From the NCBI RefSeq assembly GCF_946479755.1, contig NZ_CAMLHC010000010.1:165691-229690 (forward strand): DNA of 64,000 nucleotides. The letters are read 5' to 3'. The notes under the pieces were generated by a model. The model had not been told where the DNA came from. It was given only the letters and a program-made list of their open reading frames with translations, and did not search any database. Both the position numbers and the translations under genes were made by a program. Each line of letters begins with the position of its first letter. Within the stretch, counting starts at the first letter, position 1. The DNA is from an uncultured Chitinophaga sp. (GTDB lineage Bacteria; Bacteroidota; Bacteroidia; Chitinophagales; Chitinophagaceae). Positions 55,638-63,720 of the stretch are shown one piece after another.

Positions 55638-57460
55638 TAAAGTGATAGATTTTCAGAGAGTACTCCATAATGGCTGCATACCGCATGAATCGCGTTGAGC
55701 AGCAGCTGGTTTTCCTCATGGGAGCGCACCGCCAGCCTGATCATACGCCTGTTGTCCAACCCTATTTTCTGCTGACAATCCTTTATGAGGATATTGTGAC
55801 GACGCAGGAGCGCAATGGCGAAATCCCGTGCGTTCATATCGATCAGCATCTCACATAATAAAAAGTTCCCCTGAGAAGGAAACACCTTAAATACCTCCAT
55901 TTCCTGTAACTTTTCCGCCAGGTAGGTCCTGTCGGCAACCAGCTTTTGGCAGGACGCCAGGAAATCTTTCCTGTACCTGGGGAAGACATCATAAAAGTAC
56001 TCAGCAAAGGAATTAATGTTCCATATCGGTAGCGCGGCTTTTACCAGGTCAATGATCAGCCGGTCTGCGGAAAAGAGCATGCCGGACCTTAAACCCGGAA
56101 TACCGTAACTCTTGCCCAGGCTCTTAATGATAAACAGGTTAGGGTGCTGCTCCAGGATGTCATGGTCCAGCAACGATATATCATGGTCGCAGAAATCCGC
56201 GAAGGATTCGTCAATGATAAGCCGCTTATTCGTGCCTTGCAGCAGCATTAATGCTTCCTCCAGCACTTCTTTCTCAATAATTTGCCCGGTGGGATTATTG
56301 GGATTTACCAGTATAATATTATCTACGGCGGCAGACAAGGAAATGATGTCTGCTATACTGATATGAAAATCATTTTCCAGTGTCGGGCAGGTGAGCATCT
56401 GTTGTACCCCAGCCCTGTTAATATATTCTTCAAAAGTGGGGATGAAGGTGCCGAATTTCCCCGGCAGGGTACGGATCAGCAGATCAATGATTTCGGAGGC
56501 ACCGTTGGAAACAGCGGTGTAATCCGGCGAAACTTTAAACATAGCCGCGGCCATCGTATCTATCATTTTTCTGCCGGAAGGATAGTTCATGATCACCTCT
56601 TTAGCGATCGCCCCTATTTCCTGGAAAAAGCCGTTTGTAGGGAAGTAGGGATTTGTAAGGAAATAATAATCGTATATCCCCGGGCTCTTCCAGAGTCCGC
56701 CGTAGGAGTTGATCAGCAGATCATACCTTTCATTGTCGGACGCAAACATCAGCTTAGCAATTTGCAGATCATGAGGGTTGTCCATTTCGAAGCACTTCTC
56801 CCCGTTGATCGTATAAATATCAAAATGCACGCGCATCATTTCAGTCGTGATCACATCTTCATAGTAGAGGTGGAATTCCTGTTTCTCTATTTTCTCCTGT
56901 ATCTGCGGCAAATAGACAAACTGTGAGAATTCACGGGAAAATTTATAAATATTGATCGTTTTCAGCTTCGTGGCGTCTGGCCGGGAGAGGTTAGCCTTTG
57001 TAAAACACATAGCGTCATCTTCGCCAAGCTCAATGACGGTGCCGTTCATCCAGGGTTGGTAGTGCATAGCCCCTATCACATTGCTCCCGGCATGGTCCAT
57101 ATTGGCCAGTATCGAAGGTTCGAACACTACGTCACCTTCAATGATAAAGCTATCTTCTTCGCAGAGGTACTGACGGCAAAGCCATAGGGAATAAATATTG
57201 TTTTTTGACTGGTAGTCATTGTTAAGACAGTAGGTGATGTGAATATCTTTAAAAGATTCACCAAAATAATCCTGAATATAACCGGCTTTGTAACCTACCA
57301 CAATGACCACCTTTGTTATACCATAGGCGCTAAGATTTTCAAGGGTCTTTTCGAGTAGTGGTTTGCCGTTGATGCTGGTCATTGTTTTAATGCCATGGCT
57401 CTGCTCCCCGGCGACGCCCATGCGGGAGCCGAGGCCTGCACTTAGGATGACTGCTTGCAT
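55637..57460 (-). CDS. nucleotidyltransferase-aminotransferase fusion (LicC/PntC-like)
   Basis: A 607-residue fusion. Residues 1-235 are a sugar-nucleotidyltransferase-type domain: AVILSAGLGSRMG with K33 in NGKPLLEK, the NNDYQSKNNIYSLWL block found in LicC-like choline-phosphate cytidylyltransferases, and FIIEGDVVFE with metal-binding Asp. Residues about 240-607 are a fold-type-I PLP aminotransferase resembling HisC/CobD: SNGASEIIDLL, NPNNPTG (386-392), IIDESFADF with Asp417, PLP Lys450 in SLGKSYGIPGLRSG. Together they would aminate or decarboxylate a phospho- or phosphonate substrate and load it onto CTP. Fused cytidylyltransferase-aminotransferases (PntC type) are known in phosphonate-tailoring pathways. 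No PepM or phosphonopyruvate decarboxylase gene is in the window, so the substrate is open. Confidence 0.85.
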   Translation of the reverse strand: MQAVILSAGLGSRMGVAGEQSHGIKTMTSINGKPLLEKTLENLSAYGITKVVIVVGYKAGYIQDYFGESFKDIHITYCLNNDYQSKNNIYSLWLCRQYLCEEDSFIIEGDVVFEPSILANMDHAGSNVIGAMHYQPWMNGTVIELGEDDAMCFTKANLSRPDATKLKTINIYKFSREFSQFVYLPQIQEKIEKQEFHLYYEDVITTEMMRVHFDIYTINGEKCFEMDNPHDLQIAKLMFASDNERYDLLINSYGGLWKSPGIYDYYFLTNPYFPTNGFFQEIGAIAKEVIMNYPSGRKMIDTMAAAMFKVSPDYTAVSNGASEIIDLLIRTLPGKFGTFIPTFEEYINRAGVQQMLTCPTLENDFHISIADIISLSAAVDNIILVNPNNPTGQIIEKEVLEEALMLLQGTNKRLIIDESFADFCDHDISLLDHDILEQHPNLFIIKSLGKSYGIPGLRSGMLFSADRLIIDLVKAALPIWNINSFAEYFYDVFPRYRKDFLASCQKLVADRTYLAEKLQEMEVFKVFPSQGNFLLCEMLIDMNARDFAIALLRRHNILIKDCQQKIGLDNRRMIRLAVRSHEENQLLLNAIHAVCSHYGVLSENLSL

Positions 57461-57964
57461 AGATAGTAGATTTGTTGGACTTATGGGTTAATAATGCAGC
57501 CTGTTTACACAAAGGTCACTTAGCCGCAACCCTGATACATATCAGTGTTCGGCGCAGGCTTGTGCAGACTGTGTGTGAATTACGGGTAACGGGACGTGAC
57601 TAAGATTTCAAAGCTGTTTAACCGGAGTTATGCTGATATCAGTTACTTCTTCGTCATGATGTTAACTGGGTTCGTAGTTCCAAAGATGAGTATTCATTAC
57701 TTTTCCTGGTTATTAATGGGTTAATGTGAATGCGCTCGACTGGTAATTAAATTAAGGTTTTTTGTTCAGAGTCTGGCAACAAACGAGCCACTGCAATATA
57801 AGCACAGTACATAAAGCCGGCAGCAGCGCTCAAACATCAATCCTGCAGTGCAATAGCGTCTGGTGGTTGGTGTGCAGACAAATTTTGAACGGTTCACGAT
57901 GAAAATTATCAAGTCAGTATTTGATACATCCGGCGTGAAGGCGGTCGTTCTGTCTCAAAATCAG
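57461..57964. promoter_or_regulatory. long intergenic region with repeated TGATA/TATCA dyads
   Basis: About 500 bases between divergent genes without a recognisable gene or RNA. Three related dyads are visible: CTGATA-CA-TATCAG (57532-57545), CTGATATCAG (57633-57642) and TATCAA-N8-TTGATA (57907-57926). The last sits 39 bases before the -7 element of the AraC-family gene. They may be binding sites for the same regulator. Confidence 0.4.
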
Positions 57965-57972
57965 TATCTTTG
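57965..57972 (+). promoter_or_regulatory. probable -7 promoter element of the AraC-family gene
   Basis: TATCTTTG matches TAnnTTTG exactly, 21 bases before the ATG at 57994. No clean TTTG was found 19-20 bases upstream. Confidence 0.5.
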
Positions 57973-57993
57973 AATTATATAAGGCCGAAAATC

Positions 57994-58920
57994 ATGGCAG
58001 ATAACTTCATTCCTACAGAGTCACTGGCGCAATTTTACAGGCGTACCGGTCAGGATGTTCCCCCGGGGCTCGAATCCGGCAAAGCGCATTTTAATGTCCG
58101 GGAAGCGCTTACCGTCACCCGCAAAACCCCTTTCAACCGCCGGGACTACTTCAAAATATGCATGAGCCAGACGCCGGCAAAAGGCAGTGGCACGCTGCTG
58201 TATAATGACCAGGAGATACCGATCAACCAATGCTGCCTGATTTTCAACAATCCGGCTGTACCCACGGCCATAGAAATAAATATCCCGTTCAACAGATTCT
58301 ATTGCCTGTTCAATACCCCTTTTATCGAAGGGTCCATCCCCGCTGACATACAATATGCCTGCCCGTTGTTCAACCCATCTCTTATGCCGGTCATACCCAT
58401 CAGCAGGGAAGACAGGCTGCGGATAAGCACTTATTTCACGCAAATGCAGACGCTGCAGGACAGCGACTATCCCCATAAATGGGATATGATACGCCACCTG
58501 CTGCAACTGGTCATCCACGAAGGCATCCGTTTACAACAGCACCAGGAGATACCGGCTACGGCCGTCCGCGACCGGCTGGTGAACGATTTCTTCGCGCTGC
58601 TGAACCAACAGTTCCCCGTAGACTCGCCTGAATCGCCTTTGAAGTTATTAACCCCTGCTCATTTCGCCAGTCTGCTGCACGTACATGTTAACCACCTCAA
58701 CAGCGTCGTGAAAAAGCACACGCATAAAACCACCCGCGATATTATCCATGAGCGGGTGATCATCGAAGCGAAAACACTGTTGCGCAATACCAACTGGAAT
58801 ATTTCGGAGATCGCCTATGCGCTGGGTTTTGAATACCCCTCCCACTTCAATAAATACTTCAAACAGTCCACCACCCGTACCCCCCTGGAGTTTCGCATGG
58901 GCAAAAAAACGACGGTATAA
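57994..58920 (+). CDS. AraC-family transcriptional regulator
   Basis: A 308-residue regulator. The N-terminal half (about 20-150) resembles a cupin-like effector domain (TVTRKTPFNRRDYFKICM, KGSGTLLYNDQEIPINQCCLIFNNP). The C-terminal double helix-turn-helix (about 215-305) is clear: LTPAHFASLLHVHVNHLNSVVKKHTHKTTRDIIHERVIIEAKTLLRNTNWNISEIAYALGFEYPSHFNKYFKQ. The start is the ATG giving MADNFIPTE; an upstream TTG overlaps the -7 element. The efflux gene begins 96 bases downstream in the same direction and is its likely target. Confidence 0.92.
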   Translation: MADNFIPTESLAQFYRRTGQDVPPGLESGKAHFNVREALTVTRKTPFNRRDYFKICMSQTPAKGSGTLLYNDQEIPINQCCLIFNNPAVPTAIEINIPFNRFYCLFNTPFIEGSIPADIQYACPLFNPSLMPVIPISREDRLRISTYFTQMQTLQDSDYPHKWDMIRHLLQLVIHEGIRLQQHQEIPATAVRDRLVNDFFALLNQQFPVDSPESPLKLLTPAHFASLLHVHVNHLNSVVKKHTHKTTRDIIHERVIIEAKTLLRNTNWNISEIAYALGFEYPSHFNKYFKQSTTRTPLEFRMGKKTTV

Positions 58921-59016
58921 AAACACCTTTGATTTGTATAACCATCTCTTTGAAACGTGTAATTACCACAGGCACCCGCCTTCCTAACTTTACGTTGCCT
59001 AATTAAAGCAACAAGT

Positions 59017-60270
59017 ATGAGAAGGATCCAGGAATCAAGAATAGGATGGAATACGGTCATGTCGTTATGCCTGATGCCGCTATCAGGTTTTGCCATGGAC
59101 ATATTTATCCCCTCCCTACCCGATATGGCGGTGCAACTGCACGCCTCCCCCGCCGCTATTCAGCTAACGCTGTCGCTCTTCATCGTCAGTTATGGTATTT
59201 CACAACTGATCGTCGGCGGACTGATCGACACCTACGGCCGCTATCTGCCCAATATGATCGCCATACTGGCGTTCAGTGCCAGCAGCTTTATCATCGCCTA
59301 TTCCACCAATCTGCAGATGATCTATGCCATGCGTATACTACAGGGGTTTACTGTAGCGGTGATCGCCATCAGCAAACGCGCCTTTTTTATCGACCTCTAT
59401 AAAGGAGAAGCATTAAAAAAATACACGAGCATGTTCTCGGTAATTTGGGCCATAGCGCCCATCGTAGCGCCCTTCCTGGGTGGATACTTCCAGACGACCT
59501 GGGGCTGGTCATCCAACTTCATGTTCCTCGGTTACTTCGGCCTGGCCTTCTTTGTCATCGAACTGCTCATTGGCGGTGAATCCATGAAAGCTGCCCAGCC
59601 ATTCAGCGTAGCCTCGATGGCTCAAACGTACAGCAGAATGCTCAAAACACCGGACTTTACTTCCGGCCTCGTCCTACTCGGGCTGGCCTATGGAATGATA
59701 TTACTGTATGGCATGTGCAGCCCGTTCCTGATCGAACGGCAGTTGCAGTTCTCCGCCGCCGCTACAGGCTACTGCGCCTTGTTCTCCGGCGTATCAGTAA
59801 TGATCGGCGGATCGGTATCCAGAATACTGGTGAGCAAACCCCTGGGCAAAAAATTGGTAGCCGCCAGCATCATGCAACTGATCACCGTCGCCCTGATGAT
59901 ACCACTGACGCGCTACTACCACAATTTAACGACGCTGCTCATTTACGTATTCCTCCTCCACAGCACCGCCGGCTTTATCTTCAACAACCTGATGTCGTAT
60001 TGCCTGATCCGCTTCCCGCAGTATGCCGGCAAAGCCAGCGGGCTAACCGGCGGCGGGTTTGCAGTAGTCACTTCCATTCTTAGCTCATTGATGGTGAATA
60101 CGATTGCTATTACCAACCAGGTTACGCTGGGGATAGCTTACGGAATGATAGCGGTGGTTACTTTTGTTTTTTTGCTGAAAACAAAGTGGAAAGAAGGGGA
60201 GGATAGGAAGGTGGAGGTGTCCGGGCAACGGCTTTCAATGCAAGCGGTATCGGCAGAGGTGAATGGGTGA
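59017..60270 (+). CDS. Bcr/CflA-type MFS multidrug efflux transporter
   Basis: A 417-residue inner-membrane antiporter with about 12 membrane helices. The N-terminus MPLSGFAMDIFIPSLPDMAVQLHASPAAIQLTLSLFIVSYGISQLIVGGLIDTYGR holds the Bcr/CflA signature with the conserved Asp in helix 1 and the loop 2-3 motif. The second half has GLAYGMILLYGMCSPFLIE, and HNLTTLLIYVF. The polar tail (about 390-417) is variable. It probably exports a small toxic compound sensed by the AraC-family protein encoded upstream. The hairpin at 60335-60353 may end its transcript. Confidence 0.92.
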   Translation: MRRIQESRIGWNTVMSLCLMPLSGFAMDIFIPSLPDMAVQLHASPAAIQLTLSLFIVSYGISQLIVGGLIDTYGRYLPNMIAILAFSASSFIIAYSTNLQMIYAMRILQGFTVAVIAISKRAFFIDLYKGEALKKYTSMFSVIWAIAPIVAPFLGGYFQTTWGWSSNFMFLGYFGLAFFVIELLIGGESMKAAQPFSVASMAQTYSRMLKTPDFTSGLVLLGLAYGMILLYGMCSPFLIERQLQFSAAATGYCALFSGVSVMIGGSVSRILVSKPLGKKLVAASIMQLITVALMIPLTRYYHNLTTLLIYVFLLHSTAGFIFNNLMSYCLIRFPQYAGKASGLTGGGFAVVTSILSSLMVNTIAITNQVTLGIAYGMIAVVTFVFLLKTKWKEGEDRKVEVSGQRLSMQAVSAEVNG

Positions 60271-60334
60271 GTGGGTTATAAATTGAGAAACGGATATTCC
60301 TGTTCTAACTAATTGTAATTAAAAGATCTAAAGT

Positions 60335-60353
60335 GGTGGCCTCAAAGGCCACC
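60335..60353. terminator. hairpin between the efflux and DUF3606 genes
   Basis: Perfect 8-base stem GGTGGCCT / AGGCCACC with a 3-base loop. On the minus strand it is followed by ACTTTAGATCTTTT, a weak T-rich stretch, so it best serves the DUF3606 gene. Confidence 0.6.
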
Positions 60354-60357
60354 GCTC

Positions 60358-60534
60358 TCATTTGTTAAGATACTTTTCTACGGCAGCGGAGGAGTTGCCA
60401 ACTGCTTTTACTGCTGCTCTTAACCGAGCTTCAGTGCAACCAAATTTTCTACACCAGTAATCAATTTCCCATTGCTCGCTAAGATTGATCTTACTGGAAT
60501 CCTGCGGCCTTCTTTTACTTAAATCATCAGACAT
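60358..60534 (-). CDS. DUF3606 mini-protein
   Basis: A 58-residue protein, MSDDLSKRRPQDSSKINL then EQWEIDYWCRKFGCTEARLRAAVKAVGNSSAAVEKYL, which is the whole DUF3606 domain: a basic start and a small helical unit with WCRKFGCT. The family function is unknown; members often stand alone and may bind nucleic acid. The frame is open upstream for 87 more codons, but that part is hydrophobic and unlike the family, so the ATG at 60534 is chosen. Confidence 0.82.
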   Translation of the reverse strand: MSDDLSKRRPQDSSKINLSEQWEIDYWCRKFGCTEARLRAAVKAVGNSSAAVEKYLNK

Positions 60535-61029
60535 AAACATTAAATTTAAATGAATATAGCTCCTGGTCCTGGCACTAATGACATTGTCGGACATGGCTTT
60601 AACCAGGTACCTTTCGAAGGTACAGGAAGCGTAAGACATCAAAATACGGGAACCCGTAAAGGTTGTCTGATATACCAGGTAATGAAATACGGTCAGGCAT
60701 AACGAAAACGATAAATATCTCCCAGAGAAAGTGAAATACAAAGTTGTAGACATAAACCCTACACTACTAATACTATCGAAGGTTTCCATCGCCAAGTCCG
60801 TAAAAAGTAACCAAAATCAAAGCTACTTTTACCTCTGATATGGCCCTGTTAAAATTAATTTACGTCGCCGCCCGGAACATTCAGAGGAAATAGTCACAGT
60901 CCCTCCAAAACCGGAGTCTGACTGTGTCACAGTTGACAATTATATTTGGCGATCGACTGAAATTACGATTATAAAATACTATTTGATACAGTTTGTTTTA
61001 CACTCCCCTATTTGCTGAGGAAACACCGT
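60535..61029. other. intergenic stretch without recognisable genes
   Basis: About 495 bases between two minus-strand genes. The upstream half is an in-frame extension of DUF3606 that I reject as coding. A small dyad CTGTG-T-CACAG (60922-60932) is visible. No tRNA, promoter or clear terminator was seen. Confidence 0.4.
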
Positions 61030-63231
61030 TTAATCCAAAACCCGTTCAAAAATTCCAATAACCTGAAGGCTGGACAATTCATCCCCCTCAAGTACGATAT
61101 CCTTGTAGGACCTGTCTGTGGAGGAAGGTTTAAGTATAATGCGATTATGCTTCCAGGTCCCATCAGGATAGTGTACTTTCTCACTGAAGTACTTTTTTAC
61201 GGTATAACCCGAGCCGAAATCAGCATCCTGTATACTGGTGTGAGATACCAATACAACCTCTCCATTCCTGGTACCTCCTGTATATCTGCGAAATAAACAA
61301 ATGGCGCCGTTAGGAATTAGTTTATTCATAGATTTCCCCACTACCTCGCAAGCAAAGTGATCATCTGATATCTTTAAGCCGTCCTGTATCGGAAAGCGCT
61401 CTATTTCCCCGTTGAACTGTTGTTGTTCACTGAAACCGCCTGCGGCAACCTTCAAATTTATGAATGGGACACTTTTTCCGGCAACCAGCATTTCGCCCGG
61501 ATTTTGATTGCTGTCTACACCTGCTTCCTCAAAAGAAGGAATATAGCGGGAAAAATATTCACGCAGTGCTTCATCACAGACATACAGGTAAGTCCCTTTA
61601 ATACCACGTAGCATCAACGTCTTGTAAATATTTAGAATAAAATTCTTCAGCTGCTGAGGGTTTTTAACGCCGTTCTTCCCATTTCTGTCATAATAATTAT
61701 CTTTTCTGATGATGATCTCGCCTCTGTCCTTATCATAACCAATCTCATTGCCGAAAATTATACCCGTGTAATTTAAATCATATCCCTGTACGGTATGAAT
61801 GCACCCTACCTCATTAATGGCATTGGGTGAGTTGATCCAGTCTTTCATCACACTATTCCATCGTAATTCCAACTCACCAATTTTGATATCTATTGCCTTC
61901 TTGTTTTTCTTTGAGGGCCATGGCCACGCATATCCTGCCACCACTCTTGCCAGCTGTTCCTTATCGTTCTTTTCTTTGATATGAGCTATCATTTGCGCTG
62001 GATCATTAAAAATCCGGAAGTCATAGTCTTCGTCCCATTTCGTGTTTTTACCGATGATAGGTTTGCCTTGTAATAACCTGTCGATAAAATTTACATATCT
62101 CAATCCAGCCTTCACACGGAACTGCGAATTCAGATACGCTGCTTTGGTGTATTGATTATTCTTCAACATGTCGAACCTCTCCCGAAGTACATCTGAAGGC
62201 TTCACTGACTGAAACTCATCGTAAAAGAAAATGCTTTTATCTGACTGTCGCACTACCCAATCAAGCTCGTCATTTTTTTCCTTATCTAAGCCCAATTCAT
62301 TGCATACCTTATCAAATCCACCAAAATAACTGCCTAAATTCTCCCTCCTCCGTAAACGATGAGCCTCATCGACCAAAACAATATCGTAACGGTTTCTTCC
62401 AAGATCGGCCGGTCCTACTACCATATCCGCACTTAGTCCTTCCACATGCCTGAATATTTTCTGAACTGTAGACCTAAAGGATTCGACAGGAACAACCAAT
62501 GCCATTTTGGGATTGGGTATTTTCTGCTTCAATAAATTTACCAGTTCCACTATTCTCTTATCTTCCTCGCCAAAAACGCTGAAATTAAATTCTTCTTCAG
62601 CCGTATGCAACAGCTTAAACAAAAAAACAGCCAGCACTGTCTTTCCCGAACCAGCGCCGCCTTCAATCACTATCCTTTCATATTGGTCTTCTAATAGCGA
62701 CTCAAGAATCATTATCAAACTGGCTGTCTGCTCAGGAGTTAGCGATTTATAAGGAGAATACTTAAAGAGATCTGAGTTACTAATCTTGCTCAATGCCTGT
62801 TGTGCTATGCCCAGCGAGCGAAACTCCTCCCAGATAGATTCGAAAATCTTGAAGTACACTTCCTCCCTTTGATAATAGTTATGATTAGGAATTCCTAAAT
62901 TGCCGTTTAACAGTCTGTATCGCCCGTCTCCGGCCAAATACTTAATGCAATATGCTTCTATGTCAAGCGTCGCCGACTTGTTAAACTTTCTACTAGAGAT
63001 TAAATATGCTTCCTGCAGCCTGTTTTTTTCGGGATGACTTAAGTGAGTTGTTAACCTGGTCTTTACATCATACGTTTCGCCAACATAGGCAAGGGCCTTT
63101 TGTTTATTCTTTTCTTTCAACAGGTAAACAATAGGCCAGAACTTTCCGATTAGAGTGTCGGCAGAGAGCTCATTGATGGCGTTCAGGCTAAAGCCAAGCT
63201 TTTTAATGGCGTACTCCTGAGGGGTTTTCAT
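61030..63231 (-). CDS. GIY-YIG nuclease / DUF2075 helicase / S24 peptidase fusion
   Basis: A 733-residue three-part protein. The GIY-YIG nuclease domain (about 33-115) has PIVYLL, AYVGET, R59 in TRLTTHL, and Glu92 in DIEAYCIKYL. The DUF2075 superfamily-1 helicase (about 165-560) has Walker A GGAGSGKT (191-198), DEAH box VLVDEAH (285-291), FFYDEFQSV, SQFRVKAG, HTVQGYDLNYTG (479-490), and LMLRGIKGTYLYV. The S24 (LexA/UmuD-like) domain (about 588-733) has an Ala-Gly step in KVAAGGFSE, Ser634 in VGKSMNKLIPNG and Lys679 in GYTVKKYF as the Ser-Lys dyad. Its ATG overlaps the stop of the MazG-like gene (ATGA). It may cut or unwind foreign or damaged DNA and switch by self-cleavage; this is inference. 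Confidence 0.88.
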   Translation of the reverse strand: MKTPQEYAIKKLGFSLNAINELSADTLIGKFWPIVYLLKEKNKQKALAYVGETYDVKTRLTTHLSHPEKNRLQEAYLISSRKFNKSATLDIEAYCIKYLAGDGRYRLLNGNLGIPNHNYYQREEVYFKIFESIWEEFRSLGIAQQALSKISNSDLFKYSPYKSLTPEQTASLIMILESLLEDQYERIVIEGGAGSGKTVLAVFLFKLLHTAEEEFNFSVFGEEDKRIVELVNLLKQKIPNPKMALVVPVESFRSTVQKIFRHVEGLSADMVVGPADLGRNRYDIVLVDEAHRLRRRENLGSYFGGFDKVCNELGLDKEKNDELDWVVRQSDKSIFFYDEFQSVKPSDVLRERFDMLKNNQYTKAAYLNSQFRVKAGLRYVNFIDRLLQGKPIIGKNTKWDEDYDFRIFNDPAQMIAHIKEKNDKEQLARVVAGYAWPWPSKKNKKAIDIKIGELELRWNSVMKDWINSPNAINEVGCIHTVQGYDLNYTGIIFGNEIGYDKDRGEIIIRKDNYYDRNGKNGVKNPQQLKNFILNIYKTLMLRGIKGTYLYVCDEALREYFSRYIPSFEEAGVDSNQNPGEMLVAGKSVPFINLKVAAGGFSEQQQFNGEIERFPIQDGLKISDDHFACEVVGKSMNKLIPNGAICLFRRYTGGTRNGEVVLVSHTSIQDADFGSGYTVKKYFSEKVHYPDGTWKHNRIILKPSSTDRSYKDIVLEGDELSSLQVIGIFERVLD

Positions 63232-63557
63232 AACTTGTTGTATTTCTTAGCACTACCTTTTGCCTTATCAACAGGGTATTTCAAGGCGTTCTTTTCAATT
63301 TTATCAGCTACGATTTGACCGACATCAAACCCGTACTTATCTGCTAACTGCAACGCATAAGTAAAGATATCTGCCAATTCCTCTTTCACTTTTTCAGCAT
63401 CCGCTTCTTCAGCTTTTTTCCATAGAAACAGTTCATTCAGTTCAGCAGCCTCAATACTTATTGCCAGCGCCAGGTCCTTCGCGTTGTGGAACTGGCTCCA
63501 GTCACGTTCTGTGTTGAACTGCCGGATTTTGTTTATTAGCATTTGTAAGTCACTCAT
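63228..63557 (-). CDS. MazG-like nucleotide pyrophosphohydrolase
   Basis: A 109-residue all-helical NTP pyrophosphatase. The Mg-binding signature is complete: EAAEL (Glu36, Glu39) and EELADIF (Glu60, Asp63), with DWSQFHNAKDLALAISIEAAE ahead of it, as in RS21-C6/MazG-like proteins. It would hydrolyse an NTP or dNTP, or a modified or alarmone-type nucleotide, to NMP and pyrophosphate. The start MSDLQMLIN (63557) is preferred over an ATG three codons upstream. It is the first gene of the operon and is translationally coupled to the helicase fusion. That arrangement suggests nucleotide control and nucleic-acid attack act together. Confidence 0.88.
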   Translation of the reverse strand: MSDLQMLINKIRQFNTERDWSQFHNAKDLALAISIEAAELNELFLWKKAEEADAEKVKEELADIFTYALQLADKYGFDVGQIVADKIEKNALKYPVDKAKGSAKKYNKL

Positions 63558-63636
63558 ACAGTACAATTGATACCCTAATTTAAGAAACTATCACGATAAA
63601 GGTTAAACGCCCTTTCTCACGATTAAACTACGGTTA

Positions 63637-63668
63637 TCAAATAGCAACCAAACGTGCTCAAATAGCAA
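63637..63668. repeat. pair of 11-bp direct repeats upstream of the MazG/helicase operon
   Basis: TCAAATAGCAA occurs at 63637-63647 and again at 63658-63668, 21 bp apart start to start, which is two helical turns. They lie 80-111 bases upstream of the MazG-like start and between that gene and the tmRNA terminator. This is the geometry of a protein-binding site pair. No matching -33/-7 pair was found between the repeats and the start codon. Confidence 0.55.
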
Positions 63669-63682
63669 ACGCTGAAAGACAC

Positions 63683-63715
63683 AAAAAAAGGGGAGCAATC
63701 TTCCGACTGCTCCCC
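63683..63715 (-). terminator. intrinsic terminator of tmRNA
   Basis: Minus strand: TGCTCCCC complement stem (GGGGAGCA 63690-63697 with TGCTCCCC 63708-63715), 10-base loop, then seven T. It starts 6 bases after the tmRNA 3' end. Confidence 0.9.
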
Positions 63716-63720
63716 TTCTG

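Noticed and set aside
57461..57964. Possible riboswitch or small RNA in the 500-base gap
   Set aside because: Only short dyads are visible; no conserved riboswitch core or terminator-anchored structure could be recognised.
60535..60795. Upstream extension of the DUF3606 frame by 87 codons
   Set aside because: Hydrophobic and Ser/Phe-rich with no family match; the complete DUF3606 domain starts at the later ATG.
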